A stretch of 64,000 bases of DNA from Neolentinus lepideus HHB14362 ss-1 (taxonomy: Eukaryota > Basidiomycota > Agaricomycetes > Gloeophyllales > Gloeophyllaceae). A program made the translations under genes and the position numbers. The notes under the pieces were generated by a model. That model did no database searches, had not been told where the DNA came from, and worked only from the letters and a program-made list of their open reading frames with translations. Of this stretch, positions 48,283 through 59,704 are shown one piece after another (position 1 is the stretch's first letter; every line of letters begins with the position of its first letter). Where the stretch lies: contig KV425590.1 of NCBI GenBank assembly GCA_001632425.1, positions 124,001 to 188,000 on the forward strand, read 5' to 3'.

Positions 48283-50364
48283 GGCGGGCGTCGCTGCTGG
48301 AGGAGAAAATTGGAAGAAATGACGGACATGCTTTTATGTGAAACGCCAGTCAGTTACCGTTGCTGGCTATTACTGGACTCGACATGATAGATAAGAAGCG
48401 AACCATGCTTGCAGGGACCGGAGGGTGAGATCACGAGCTTCCTTGATGGAAATTCCCTCGTCGGCTTGGAAGCAACATTTACGACAGAAAGAAGCCTGCC
48501 ATATTCCTGCTCGTTCCTTTTGAGCGGCGCTGAGGACAAGAGTTGCACTCACGTGTGGTGATAGTTGTGATTTCAACAAGCAACAAACAAAAGAAAGAGC
48601 ACGCTGCTACGACGCGATGTCGGAATGAGAGGTCGATTTCAACCATCTGTGTACGCAATCGAGCTATAGCCGCCCGTAAGCCAATTTCGTGATGCCGCGG
48701 ATGAGTGCACGGCGTCGCTGCACGCGACGACACTGGAAGGACCCAGAGTACCCCTGCCAGCCTCGGATGTCTGCACTGTGAATGGTGGAATGAACTTGCA
48801 ACAACATCTTGCCTAAGGGATCAATGACTTCCAGTGATAGAAGCTCAGTATGAAACTGCAACTTAGGGGTTGTAGTAACAATTTTTACTACACACAAGCG
48901 AGTATGTAAGATTTGAAAGATGAGCAATTTTGAAGTTTACCTTGTTTCTCGTCTTGGTACACAATGAGTGTCCAGTACTAATTCGAGACAGTTCAAAGTG
49001 TTGAATTCGGAGATGGACGCCGATGGGTAGCAAACAAAGAAACAAAAGATCGTGATTGATGAGGATAGCAGACGCAATGGATCATCCTGTAAGCTGATTT
49101 TACCTTATATAGTAGTAAGACCACCATATTAAGTATCTGTATGACAAATAAAGATGTTGTCAGTAAGCTCCTATGTTGTTTAACTAGGCGTAACAGATAT
49201 ATCCTGGAAACTCAGCAGTCCTCAGGGCCTACTACAACGGGAGAGCCAAGCACGCAACCAAAACTGTGCTGACCGCTCTACGGTGTCCGTTTTCACCGCA
49301 ATGAGGGATAGCTGCACCTTTGTCGGTCGTATTACCTTGGAGTACTATAATTGGCTGGAATAGAAATTGAGGTGCGTTGTGTTATAGACCGTCGTCCTGG
49401 CGATATTCCATCGCGTCATAGTTCCCTTCCAATCGACTGTGAGCAGATTAATGCCTGAGTTTTTCCCGCATATGGCTTTCCTCCTAAGCAAGCAAGCAAA
49501 CGGATCGCTCAAGACTGGAGCCTCAGATCGCTCCACCCCCGTCTAGAGCTTCCCCACAAACTCCACACCCTGCAAAGACCTCGATAACATCTAAAATACC
49601 CGGAAGATACGTCTGGATATATCGGTTCGCGAGATTCCAAAGACCGGATGGGACTCTCCATCGTTGATCGCGAGCACAAGCAGAGTGGGAGAGAAGGGAT
49701 ATCGTAGGATATCGTTACTGACTGCATCCCGTTCTCATCAGGCGAAATTACTCCGTGATACCGTCCCCGCAATGGCACCGGTGTTCTAATCAATGGAACG
49801 AGTCCGGGACTCAACCCAAGGCAGAAACATGGCATGCCTAGCTAAATCCCAAATGGGTGTGTTGCACTACAAGCCGGGAGACCCAGCACCTACTTACCAA
49901 CGCCGTGCTGCGAACATCGCTCGAAAGCATCAGAATACATAACAGAACTGTCCCGAGATACGCCAAGACAATTACTTACATGAATGATTGATTATCGATG
50001 TCCAACAAGCTGGCTAATCCTGCCACACTCTTCCGACACATTGACCATCAAGGCTCAGAACATGCAGGGAGTAAGTCAGGCGCCCAACAGGGAGCAGTGC
50101 AATCAGAAGGCCACCAGATGCAACATGAACCGTATCAGAGAAAGTCGGAGATAAAAACTGATACTGTTCGGCGGCGTAATGAAGACTGGTGCCTCGACGA
50201 GCATTGACAGGAAGGTTGATATGATTCAAGTTGTCGTGTGACTGCAGCCAAATCTAGTCCACTCGTAAAGGGCGGGCTCATGTCGTGCGCCACCTGAAAG
50301 AGATGCGATGAATTGCATTATTGCTAACCACTTTAATATCAGCAGAACATCAGCTATCGCGGCT
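48283..50364. other. 2-kb interval without a supported gene
   Basis: Minus-strand frames 50229-50014 and 49835-49509 contain stretches such as SLHVLSLDG and a frame-shifting TLLVLAINDGESHPVFGIS that vaguely resemble the beta-rich region of fungal F-box proteins, but no F-box or consistent splice chain was found. They may be an eroded gene. Nothing else is recognised. Confidence 0.35.
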
Positions 50365-53318
50365 TCACCCCTGCGCCTCCTCACTGCCGTACGTGTTGCT
50401 CTTGTGCTTGGGCGTGAAACTCCACGACTCCGGCGCGGGACCTAAGAACATCTCTGAAATCTTAACCCAATCACGGCTATCCCCGCTAGCCAACAAAGTT
50501 TCTAAGAATTGCAGAGACAGCGAGAAAGATCGAAGCGGTGAGTAATTTATCGATTACCTGAATGACTGAATGCAGAAGGCACTGACCTAGCTCATCGCGG
50601 CCTCTGAAGGCCGGTGGACGATCATTAATTCGAGGTGGTAGAACTTCGAGTAGACCGATGGGAACGTAACGGTACTGGAACGAAAGTGCTTCACAGAGGT
50701 ACCGTCTAGTCGTATTCACGCCTGCTGTGTCCGATCCAAAGTGACTGGTAGAAGCGGTTAATATGTGACATAACCCTGCAGGATGTTGTTGAATCCTCAC
50801 TTTAACCCGTAATCGGCGTACTATCGCGGAGTCAGCGAATTGGTCCCCACGCTCGAAATATACGCACCCTCCGGATAAGCTCCAGCCTCTCCCGACTGCT
50901 GATGTCCCATTCTCTCTTTTCCGCAATCTCCGTGAATATCCAAGGCTTGATCAGCGCTCCGCGTCCAATCATGACGCCATCCACACCATAACGATCTACG
51001 CGGCTATAGTAGTCTTGTGCGGAGAAAACATCACCATTGCCGAAGATGGGGATGCGAGGTACTAAGTCGAGTAGAGGAGCAGTGAGTGCACACTTCAAGA
51101 TTGGCAGCAGAGGGCTACATACGGTCCTCGTCCTTCTCCTTAGCGCGAACCTGATCTACACATTGCTTGATATAGTCCCAGTCCGCCAACTTACTATAGC
51201 GTTGCTGTCTTGTCCGACCGTGTAACTAAATGTCAACACTTTCATTAGCCATTTGCTTAGCCAACTTATATAATCTTACAACCGGGACTGAAACTGCTGT
51301 ACTTACAGTCATAGAGCTCACCCCCCATCTCGAGGCTCGTTCCATGATACGATGGACGGTATTCTTCCCTTCTTTGACTCCCGTACGGAGCTTGATTGTC
51401 AACGGAATCTCGCCCAACGCCCGATTCATCCCGACTAGGATTTTCCCTAAACGTGCTGGTGTATCCAGCACTGCCAGATAGAACCAGCGTGGGGGGTGTG
51501 AGTATCATTATCATATAAGGAATAGAGAGGGGCCAAAATGGAAAGAACTTACGTGCAGAGCCACTCCCTTGCTTGAACACAAGATCAACAGGACATCCAC
51601 AGTTCAAGTCGACGAAGTCGAGGCCACCGCCTAAGCAAACAAAACGCATTAGTTAGAACAGGACGAAGAACATTCAACGCCGAGTGATGACGGGCATAAA
51701 ACATACTGCTACCAAACTCCCTTGCCAATATCTCAGTCGTAGAAACGAGCAAGTTAGGCTTTGACCCTGCTAATTGAACGCCGAAAATCTTCTCGTCCGG
51801 GTGTCTATTAATATATCCTTCTGAACAACCAGTGTTTGACGAGAAGTATGACACTGACCTCCGCACCAAACTCCACTCCTCCTTACTCCCTTGCAAGAAG
51901 CTGAGCGCAAGGCCCATCTCTCCACAAGTGATATCCGCGCCGAGTGAGACGCACAAGCGGCGGAATGGTAGATTCCCAGTGGTCGTCAAGGGCGCGAGGT
52001 CTACAAGTGCTTCGTTGATGACTCCTATTAAGTGGAGGATTTGTAGGGCTTACAGCTCTTCCCCTCCCACCTCAATCTCTTCTTCTCCTCAAACCTGGCG
52101 CGCACATCAGGCGTATCGGCTTGCGAAGGGTCGTACGCATGCACGGCTTCCTTTCCTTTCATCAGCACGTCGCCTTCCGCATCCACAGGAGGCTGATCTT
52201 CTTGTTCTGGCTCAGCGATGACGACGGCATCGCCGTCCTCCATGACGCTCGGTTTAGCTTTGTTTTGGGCATCCCTTTCTTTGCTGTCAGCGGTGGCTTG
52301 GAGTTCTTTGGTGTATGCGTCTGCGATTGGAGTAGGGTACTTCATATATGGATCCAGTTGAATTCAAGAACTCTGGTAAAGCGCATATACTGACTTTTTT
52401 CGTTCTCACTTTCTTGAGAGCCTCGCCATCGACCTTGTTAATCTCCTCTTCGGTACTAACAGCTCGGGCTCTTTTTTCTTCGTCCACTACCAACTCCAGT
52501 TCGCTGGCGCTTCCTTCTGAATATTCGACTTACCAAAAACTGTGTCTCACGCATCGAAAGAAACGGACGCACCCTTTTCGACGACCTTGACGTGCCCACC
52601 GAGGAAACGACATTTCAAAGCATATCTGCACTCACCCAAGGCTGCGAATACAGGGCAGATGGTGTTGAGATCTAATGAGGGATGACGGGTATCGGTTCGT
52701 GAGGGAGTGGGCTCGACAAATGGAGGTGAAATCGAGAGAGAGGAGATGGGTGGGATGGATAGGTCTTGAGGTTTCGAGGACAAATACGCGGGCACATCGT
52801 GTGACTGACGGCAGCTGATTAAATGCAGTCACACACATCACGAGTGAGTACTTTGAGGAAGGCTTCGATGTTGTTCTGAAATGCAACACTCACTTCTCGC
52901 CGAACTCGCACACTGTCCCCCGCGCGATTCTCCAACACAGATCAACATCCTCTCTCACTTTCTGGAACCGCCTTCCCTTATTCTGTCCTCTCTCCTTCTT
53001 TTTCTTGTTTCTCTTGCTCAGCTTTTTACCTCCACCGCCACCGCCGCCTTCACCTGATGGAAGGCTTGTGGGTGCGGTGGAAGAAATTGGGTTTGTCGAT
53101 CCTTCTGCAGCGTCATCGTCGGGTATGGCACAGGGCTCAAAGGAAATCAGGTACCTGAGAAACAGTGTCAGTATGCGAATCGTGCGAGCAGTCGTAGAAT
53201 CGTGTGGAAAGTAATGTCCGGCAAGGAGAATTATCGATGTGTCCTGGACTCACTCTGCTTTGATTGGCGCTGTACCGGGTGGAAATCGAGTTGAGCTCTG
53301 TGCTGTCGCGTCAGACAT
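50365..53318 (-). CDS. DUS3: tRNA-dihydrouridine(47) synthase [NAD(P)+]
   Basis: FMN-dependent enzyme that reduces uridine 47 in tRNA. Start at 53318 ([18 protein letters not shown]), then an intron and [18 protein letters not shown] Lys-rich segment ([14 protein letters not shown]) precedes the first CCCH zinc finger ([23 protein letters not shown]); the second is [20 protein letters not shown]. The Dus TIM-barrel follows: [64 protein letters not shown] (catalytic Cys), [26 protein letters not shown] and [25 protein letters not shown]. The C-terminal domain has [19 protein letters not shown] and [18 protein letters not shown], ending at 50365. Domain order and length match fungal Dus3. The upstream region borders inverted-duplication arm B. 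Confidence 0.94.
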
Positions 53319-53846
53319 GACGTTCCACTCGACCCTGTCCTGAGCTACAAGAAGAGGACAAGTGATATTAATACTGCAACAATCCGAATTTAGTCCGATC
53401 TCGAGGTCTTTATAGCGTGTGAAACGAGTAGTCCATAGTCGATTTTGTGCAATAAATTCAGTAGTCGCATCGTTCTGTCGGCTGCAGGAGGCGCTCATCC
53501 TCTGACTATCGAGTTGGAAGACTATTCAGAGTTGCTGGACGTGAACAACCGCGAATGCATCTTCGAACTGTCGAAACCAGAGGCGCTACATGACTGTGGC
53601 GGACAGAACAATAGCAAATATCGAATTCCCCAGTAAGTACTTCCTGATCCACGGCCTGGGTCCACCAACCATCGCGGGCTCGAGTTGTGCTTCCTTCAAG
53701 CCCCTACATCTGCTTCTTTGTTCTCAATCCACCACTGCATTTACACGACATAATCGTCTGTGGATGAAATCTTGACCTGATTGTCCATCTTTCCAAAGAT
53801 CTCAACCCGCTGTACGGCTCGAAATTCGAATTAAACAGAGAAAATC
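53319..53846. other. divergent intergenic region (Dus3 / USP arm B)
   Basis: 528 bp separating two divergent genes; probably both promoters. From about 53390 rightwards it matches 24604-25055 in inverted orientation, so the duplicated segment started inside this region. Confidence 0.5.
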
Positions 53847-56463
53847 ATGACTAGTATGGCGACATCGGACTTGTCGACCCCAATGAATGCTGAGGAACAA
53901 GCAAATGTCGAACTGCTGACGAGCATGATGGCTGGGGATGTCGACGCTCAGGTGGCACGAAGAGTGCTCATGAAGCATGGGAATGATATCCAGAAGGCGG
54001 CGTCGGCGATGCTGGAAGGTGACCGTGCAGAGGAATACGGTCCGCGCTCACCTCCTCGTGAGTCTTTGTGCGTTATATATTGGTGAACAAGAGCTGAGTG
54101 TGTACCGATCGTGCAGCGTCTAAACCGGAGAAGGATGTGATTGATCTGACCGCGGATGAAGACTCGGATATAGCTGCCGCGTTGAGGATGTCGTTGGAGA
54201 CAAACCAGGAACAAGCGTTTGGCCCCAGTACCAGAGCACCCGATCCGAACTGGGCTATGGTTCCATCGAATGTACGTCCCATCCATTCCTCGAAGGGTAT
54301 ATGCAAGGTACACGTCCCAGCAGAAGCCAGCCGACCCAAATGCCATGTCGCAAGACGATCACACGCTAAGCCGCGCCATCGAAGAGAGCCTCGCGGCAAG
54401 CTACAGCCAGTTTGAGAAGGAAGAGTTTTTTGAACGGCCCTTGAGCCAGCAGATTAGGAAAGATAATCGGTAGGACCCCACTCTCTACCAAGTTACGGTC
54501 CCGCTTATGACCTCCAGACCTCCAGCCTTACGGCCTACTCTTCCAACATTGCATTATGCTGGTCTGGTTCTCCAGGCTCTGTATTGCGTACCGCAAGTGA
54601 GGGAAAGCATCGCGGCCTGGAGACCGACTCCCCCTGAAGACTCCAGCTCTGAGGATGTCATGATCGTCGAGCCACCGGAAACGGGACCTGGTTAGTAGTA
54701 GTTAGTGAGTATTCACCTGTCGTCGTAATCACCCTCCTCCCCACAGAGTCCCTAGTATACTCGATTCTGGAGATGTTTGCCAACATGGAGTTCGCTGTGC
54801 TATCCGAGCTGAGTGTAGACCCACTGCTCCAAGAGCTCGGGACACAAATGGCGAGCGCGGTCGATAATTTCGGTGATCTCACAGAACGTGCGGACTGATG
54901 TCGTATGTCTCATCCTCAAAATTAGCTCAATATCCTGATTATCAGAATTCTTCGGTAAAGTGACGTACACAGTTGAAAACGTCCTGAACGGAGATTATGC
55001 AAACCAATCGCAGAAGTACTCCATTTTTCTGCAATGCACCTGCAGCTCCACTCACGTCAATTATCAGACGCCTCTTCCACTTCCAATACGGGAATTACGT
55101 CGACTCCTCTTCCTCCGATCGTGCCCCAGACCTACTGGAAAAAGCCATCGTCCGCGTCGACATTCACGGCACTGAGCAGACCAACGACCTCGTCTCTTAC
55201 CTTCTGGCGCAATTCTCCTCCCATGGAGATTCTATGAATCAGGAGGTAATCTACGAGCCCTCAGATGTGGTCTCTTTCCATCTTGTCCGGCATCTGGCTG
55301 CTCCACTGACTCAGTCTGGCACGAACTTGGAGACGTCAGCGAAAGCGCTTAAGTACCCAAAATATATTTACCTAGACCAGTTTTTGATAGAGAATGCTGC
55401 GCTGGCCAGGAAGAAGAGAGCGGAGCAGAAGGAGATTGATGAAGAGATAGCGCGACTTAAGACGGAGAAGAACGGGGTCATGAGCTTCAAGGTGCGATAA
55501 GAAGACTGGTCCGGTAGTGCTTCGTCGTCTTATGTTGATGACGCACTTTCAACAGGGCAAGGACGTGCTCACCAACCTCAGCTCCGCGACGCATTTCTAT
55601 GAGCATGTTATTGACCGCGAGACGATCGAACAGCAGGGATACGCAGACATGATGGCCGCCAAATTATGCAAGGTGCAGCGTAACATCGAGGAGCATTTGA
55701 AGTGTGAGGTGTCCTCGTGTCCTCCGTTCGAAATTGCCATAACCTCGTGCTGGGCATATCAGGTATCGATGACAAAATGGCGAAACTACGAGATCGCTCA
55801 GCATCGCTTCTCGATGATCCACAACTTCAGAAACATCGGGTACGTGTGACTGTATGTCGTTGTTATGTCCGACCTCTTCATGATTTTTCTGCCTTCGCTA
55901 TGGTAGTATGACCTCCGTGCTGTATTGGTCAATGAAGGCCCTCTAGGTAGGAAACATCTTTACTCATACACGCAGCACGCCGGAAAGTGGTGGAAAACGG
56001 TCGATTGGCTGGTCGAAGAGGTATGCCGCTAACGACTGTGGATGTTGGCTGCGAGATCTAAAGTTATCACAGGTGTCGGTAGAGGTGGTACTGAACGACC
56101 CTGCTGGGCTGCACTATGGAGCTGGACCCTACCTACTATTGTACAGCCGAGCACTGTCCGAGGAAGATGAAAAGGCTTTGCCTGAAAGGATGCAATGGAT
56201 GGAGACTATGCGGGTGAGCAGTTCGTTCTTACCTCGAATAATTCCATCGTACCTCGCCGTTTAACCATTACACTTTTACCCAGGACGCGGTCTACGATAA
56301 CAACCGTCTGCTCATTTCACAGCTCTCCGATGGCGACGTCGTCTTACCCGAGCTGGAAGATTATTACTTGCGGCCTCCGTCCACTGCGCCAAGCACGTAC
56401 TCGTCCACTTCGGTCGAGCCGCCGACTCCGAGAGGCGCCATGACGCCTATGGATGAGAGCTAG
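53847..56463 (+). CDS. USP25/28-like ubiquitin-specific protease homologue, Cys box apparently lost
   Basis: Multi-exon gene resembling USP25/USP28. Domains in order: UBA-like segment (ANVELLTSMMAGDVDAQVA), UIM 1 (DEDSDIAAALRMSLE), UIM 2 (DDHTLSRAIEESLAAS), then the USP fold: LHYAGLVLQALYCVPQVRE, QNEVIYEPSDVV-type strands, PKYIYLDQFL followed by a helix (KKRAEQKEIDEEIARLK), EQQGYADMMAAKL, and the C-terminal box YDLRAVLVNEGPLGRKHLYSYTQ with GKWWKTVDWLV and LNDPAGLHYGAGPYLL. Eleven or so introns of 48-75 bp keep phase, including a 48-nt one at about 54471-54518 whose retention would hit TAG. At the Cys box I read LHYAGLVLQALY with no GNTC; the aligned residue is His, so catalysis is doubtful although the His-box histidine is present. 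No coding lesion is seen. Stop at 56461-56463. Confidence 0.78.
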
Positions 56464-57382
56464 CGTCCGTAACATTAAGTCGAAGTGCGTTGGCTTGATC
56501 TGTGACCCAGATACCTCATCATATGTCGTTAATCCGAGTCGTATTCGCAAATGTGCTGTATTGCGAATATACATATGTTTGATGAATACTGCCGATGGCA
56601 ATCTTCCAAGTATATTAAGGCACGTCAATAACCTGTTATATTTCCTTGATCTTACGTTAATCGTCGTATCGGATACGTGCAGTATTCAGTCACCAGGGGC
56701 ATGTCACCGTGGCCCGCTGCACCTTTATGAGAGTCATTCACTACCGACGATAATTTCAGTATGATGAGTAGTAAATATTGGACAAGTCGACCTGTCGTGG
56801 CCGATGTTTTCGACGCGAAGGTTGGTGTGATGGACCGGACCCGGCTATGTGTAAGTTGTCAAGAAATTTTCTTATGAGTCTTGCTTACGCCGGAATGCGT
56901 TGGCGCGTTGAAGCGACAATGTCGATGTAGGTGCGGAAGTCGGTCTTCGACAGTCGGTACCTGCAATCGCCCTATTCGGTTGTCTAAATTGTTTTTGATG
57001 TAATGTCGTTCACTGAACAATCCTAACTTCTGTGTTTGGTTAGCTGTCTGCTCGGTGAAAGCGGTTACTGAATATCAGAAAACAGAATTGCAGCGCAACG
57101 TTATCAATTGTCGTTATGGTCGAGACACTCACTGGCGCAGTGGTCACACCACATACTTCCGGAGGATCGACGCGTGATGAATGTTCGTGTCCGCTTATCA
57201 TTCCGCATCGTATATTGCACGTCACGTAGAATGTTTGATGGATGGCTCAGCACCATACTACTCTCGTCCAGCACAGCCTATCCAACACCTTAAAAGCATT
57301 TCCTGAATTGCGCGAGTCTTCACTGTCGGCTTGATTATCAACCCTGACTGCAGGCCTATTTTCTCGCATTCTCACAAGCTCT
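56464..57382. other. spacer between the arm B genes
   Basis: Corresponds to 21341-22278 of arm A, inverted. Short frames only. It contains the 3' flank of the USP gene and the upstream region of the DUF6533 remnant. Confidence 0.5.
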
Positions 57383-59125
57383 ATGAACATGCCGGAGCAG
57401 GAGATGCTGAGTACATTGCGGGCTATCGAGCTAAGTAGTTATTCGTTTGGTAAGCTCTGATACTATATGCGGAGAAGGGCAATTGACTAAGACGAGTTAG
57501 GTGCTGCAAATGTTCTGTATGCGCATCAGTTTGGTATGTGATTCCGCCGTCATAACCTCCACCAAGCATCATTATTTACTGTCAGTGACGACCATCGGCG
57601 CCGAGGTGAAATATGACATGCCGTGGTGCTAAATATGATCGTGACCAGGTCAATTTGTGTCTGGGTCCGTGAAACCCGCGGGCTCAAACGACTCATACCT
57701 GATTGTTCTTCAGAATGCTCCTTGGACAACGATGAAGACATTGTAGCTTATCATGAGTTTAGCAAATTCAAAATAGTTCTTCAAGACGACGGCACTAAAC
57801 ATACCTGGGGTTCGTAGAATCGGTATTTCGGGCTAGTAGTAGTTGTATCGAATACTTACGGCGTATTAGTCTTGGATATTGTCCATGTTACTTCGAGCAT
57901 GTGACTCACGGATATCTAGTTGCATGGCTTCAGACTGCAGGTCATGTGTAAGTCCACATAGTTGTCGTGTCGATTGTAGTGCCTAACCGGACAGAAGCTC
58001 TTGTATGTTGCTTCCGGCCGCGACATCCTCCAACTCGAGTTCAGTGATTCGACTAGGCAACTGCTTTCACTTCTTTGTTTCTACTGCTAGTAAGAAAATG
58101 TTCGCAATCAAGATTAATGCTCTGCTCATTCTGACCTTGGCCCTTTTAACCAGTGGCAATACTGATATTGGTCGTACAAAGCGAGTGTCCATTTCTTCTT
58201 GCTCTCGCCTTTTTCCCCATTGACTGACTACGTCCGATGCTCTGTAGTGATCCTGCAGGTTCGGGCTCATGCAATGTTTAGGAACAGTATGCATTCAAGA
58301 TGTATGCTAGTGAATATCATACCAAAGCTGAATGATAGAGCAGGTATATGTCAATGCCATTATGCTACTGTTCATTGTGGAAATAGACTTCGTCATTGGC
58401 TTGAGTGTCTGCTATTCTAAGGCTGTAAAAAGTACCTTTCTGGGGATCGATTTCTGCGATACCCAGCTTAGTTTGAGTCCAGTGCATTGTTTGATCTGGT
58501 TCCATTGCCAAAGCACATTTATGTAGTGTACTAGCCATATAGTCCACTCTCTCATAACCCATCTCTCTAACAACCCATACTCTGTTCTAACCCATGCATT
58601 TTTGCATCCACCAAGTTGGTTCCTAAGTAATTTACATGACAACACATATCTCTGTAATACTCCATAACCCATGGCTTCTCAGCCAATCATAACCCATACA
58701 TTTGTTTCATTTTGAGTAGAATTTACTATACTTGATGCAACAATAGACCAGAAATATTAGTTTTACAGCTGAAACTCATATGATATGATACTTGGAAGGG
58801 ACCAGATGCTGCTCACCACCCTTCATGTCACCATTCCACTCCTCATGTCAGACAAGGAAGTCACATGGATGAGCAAATCAGGGAGCTGGAATCAGTTCTT
58901 GATGCCAGATTACCGATTACTTTGCTCAAAACACTCATTCATGATATTATAGAACCTTCTAATAGTATTATTCTTGTATATATATAATTTGGATTTTAAT
59001 GATATTTTAATGACCTCTCTCGCAACCCATACTCTGCAATAACCCATACTTGGGGATGTCTATGGACCCATATGGGTTATGAGAGAGTCGACTGTAATTG
59101 AAATCTTTGATGCCATCATGGCCTT
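57383..59125 (+). pseudogene. DUF6533 membrane-protein gene, arm B, disrupted copy
   Basis: Starts MNMPEQEMLSTLRAIELSSYSF, then follows the arm A exon order (VTTIGAEV, NAPWTTMKI, KKMFAIKINALLIL, NAIMLLFIVEIDFVIGLSV). Defects against arm A: a frameshifted fourth segment (arm A TLTLALAFCLTTF corresponds here to a shifted SISSCSRLFPH ending in TGA at about 58223), a 554-bp MITE inserted at 58541 between two coding segments, and loss of all sequence after about 59125, including the last helices and the tail. Not expected to make a functional protein. Confidence 0.78.
58541..59094. mobile_element. MITE, TA target duplication, pogo/Tc1-mariner-like ends
   Basis: 554 bp with 23-bp terminal inverted repeats ([T/C]AGTC[C/G]ACTCTCTCATAACC plus CAT) and flanking TA dinucleotides (58539-58540 and 59095-59096). 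The motif AACCCAT recurs at least seven times near both ends, like subterminal binding sites. No coding capacity. Arm A (near 20170) provides the unoccupied site. TA target choice and CAGTC-type ends fit the Tc1/mariner-pogo group, an inference from end structure only. Confidence 0.85.
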
Positions 59126-59704
59126 ACTCCATACTTAGAAGTGCTTCAGGAGTCCTGCAATATATGTTGATCTGAATTTATTCCCATGGCCCCAAAGATC
59201 ATCTTTTACTCCCATACACAAGACTGCACAATTGCAACTCCCACTGTGAAGGTAGCAAAGTGCAAGATAACACTTCAAGAAGGCCAGTGCATCTAGCCTG
59301 AACATTACACAACTGTGCTCCACAGTCAACAAACAAAAGTCAAACTTTCATTGATCACCAGGGATTCAAACAGGTGGGCTTTGGTTCCTTACTGCCTTGA
59401 GGCTAGTTGTACCAGTGTCGAGCCAAATATCTGGGTCTTGTTGGTTCACCTGGCTGATCTCTGTAAAGGTTCCACTACTGCTCTGACTGAATCAGAGCAC
59501 AGTCTGTTCTCATACAAGCCTGGCCTAGAATTTTGTGTGTATATCAATAAGCATATCATTCCACGTTACCCTTATCTGATCATCAGTTTCTGTAGTTGTG
59601 CTGAGGAATACAGCTAATAAAGGTCATGGATTACAATAGGTAAGGTGCTCTGAATCCAGTGACATTCCATGACTGAAATCTCCCCTTGCAAACCCAGTTC
59701 CAAC
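59126..59704. other. CpG-poor spacer
   Basis: AT-rich sequence right of the truncated duplication arm. The frame 59315-59617 (+) has no motif. It could include an eroded upstream exon of the kinase pseudogene, but none could be supported. Confidence 0.35.

Larger units (their letters stand above)
53390..59125 (+). repeat. inverted segmental duplication, arm B (about 5.2 kb plus a 554-bp MITE)
   Basis: Plus-strand counterpart of arm A (20147-25055). Homology runs through the USP-like gene, its downstream spacer and the DUF6533 gene, is interrupted by the MITE at 58541-59094, resumes for about 25 bp (AATCTTTGATGCCATCATGG against AATCTTTGACGCCATCATGG in arm A), then ends at about 59125, where CpG-poor sequence begins. 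Confidence 0.85.

Noticed and set aside
48354..49835. Possible F-box-like gene on the minus strand
   Set aside because: Suggestive strands occur in different frames without splice signals or an F-box; kept only as a note in the intergenic entry.
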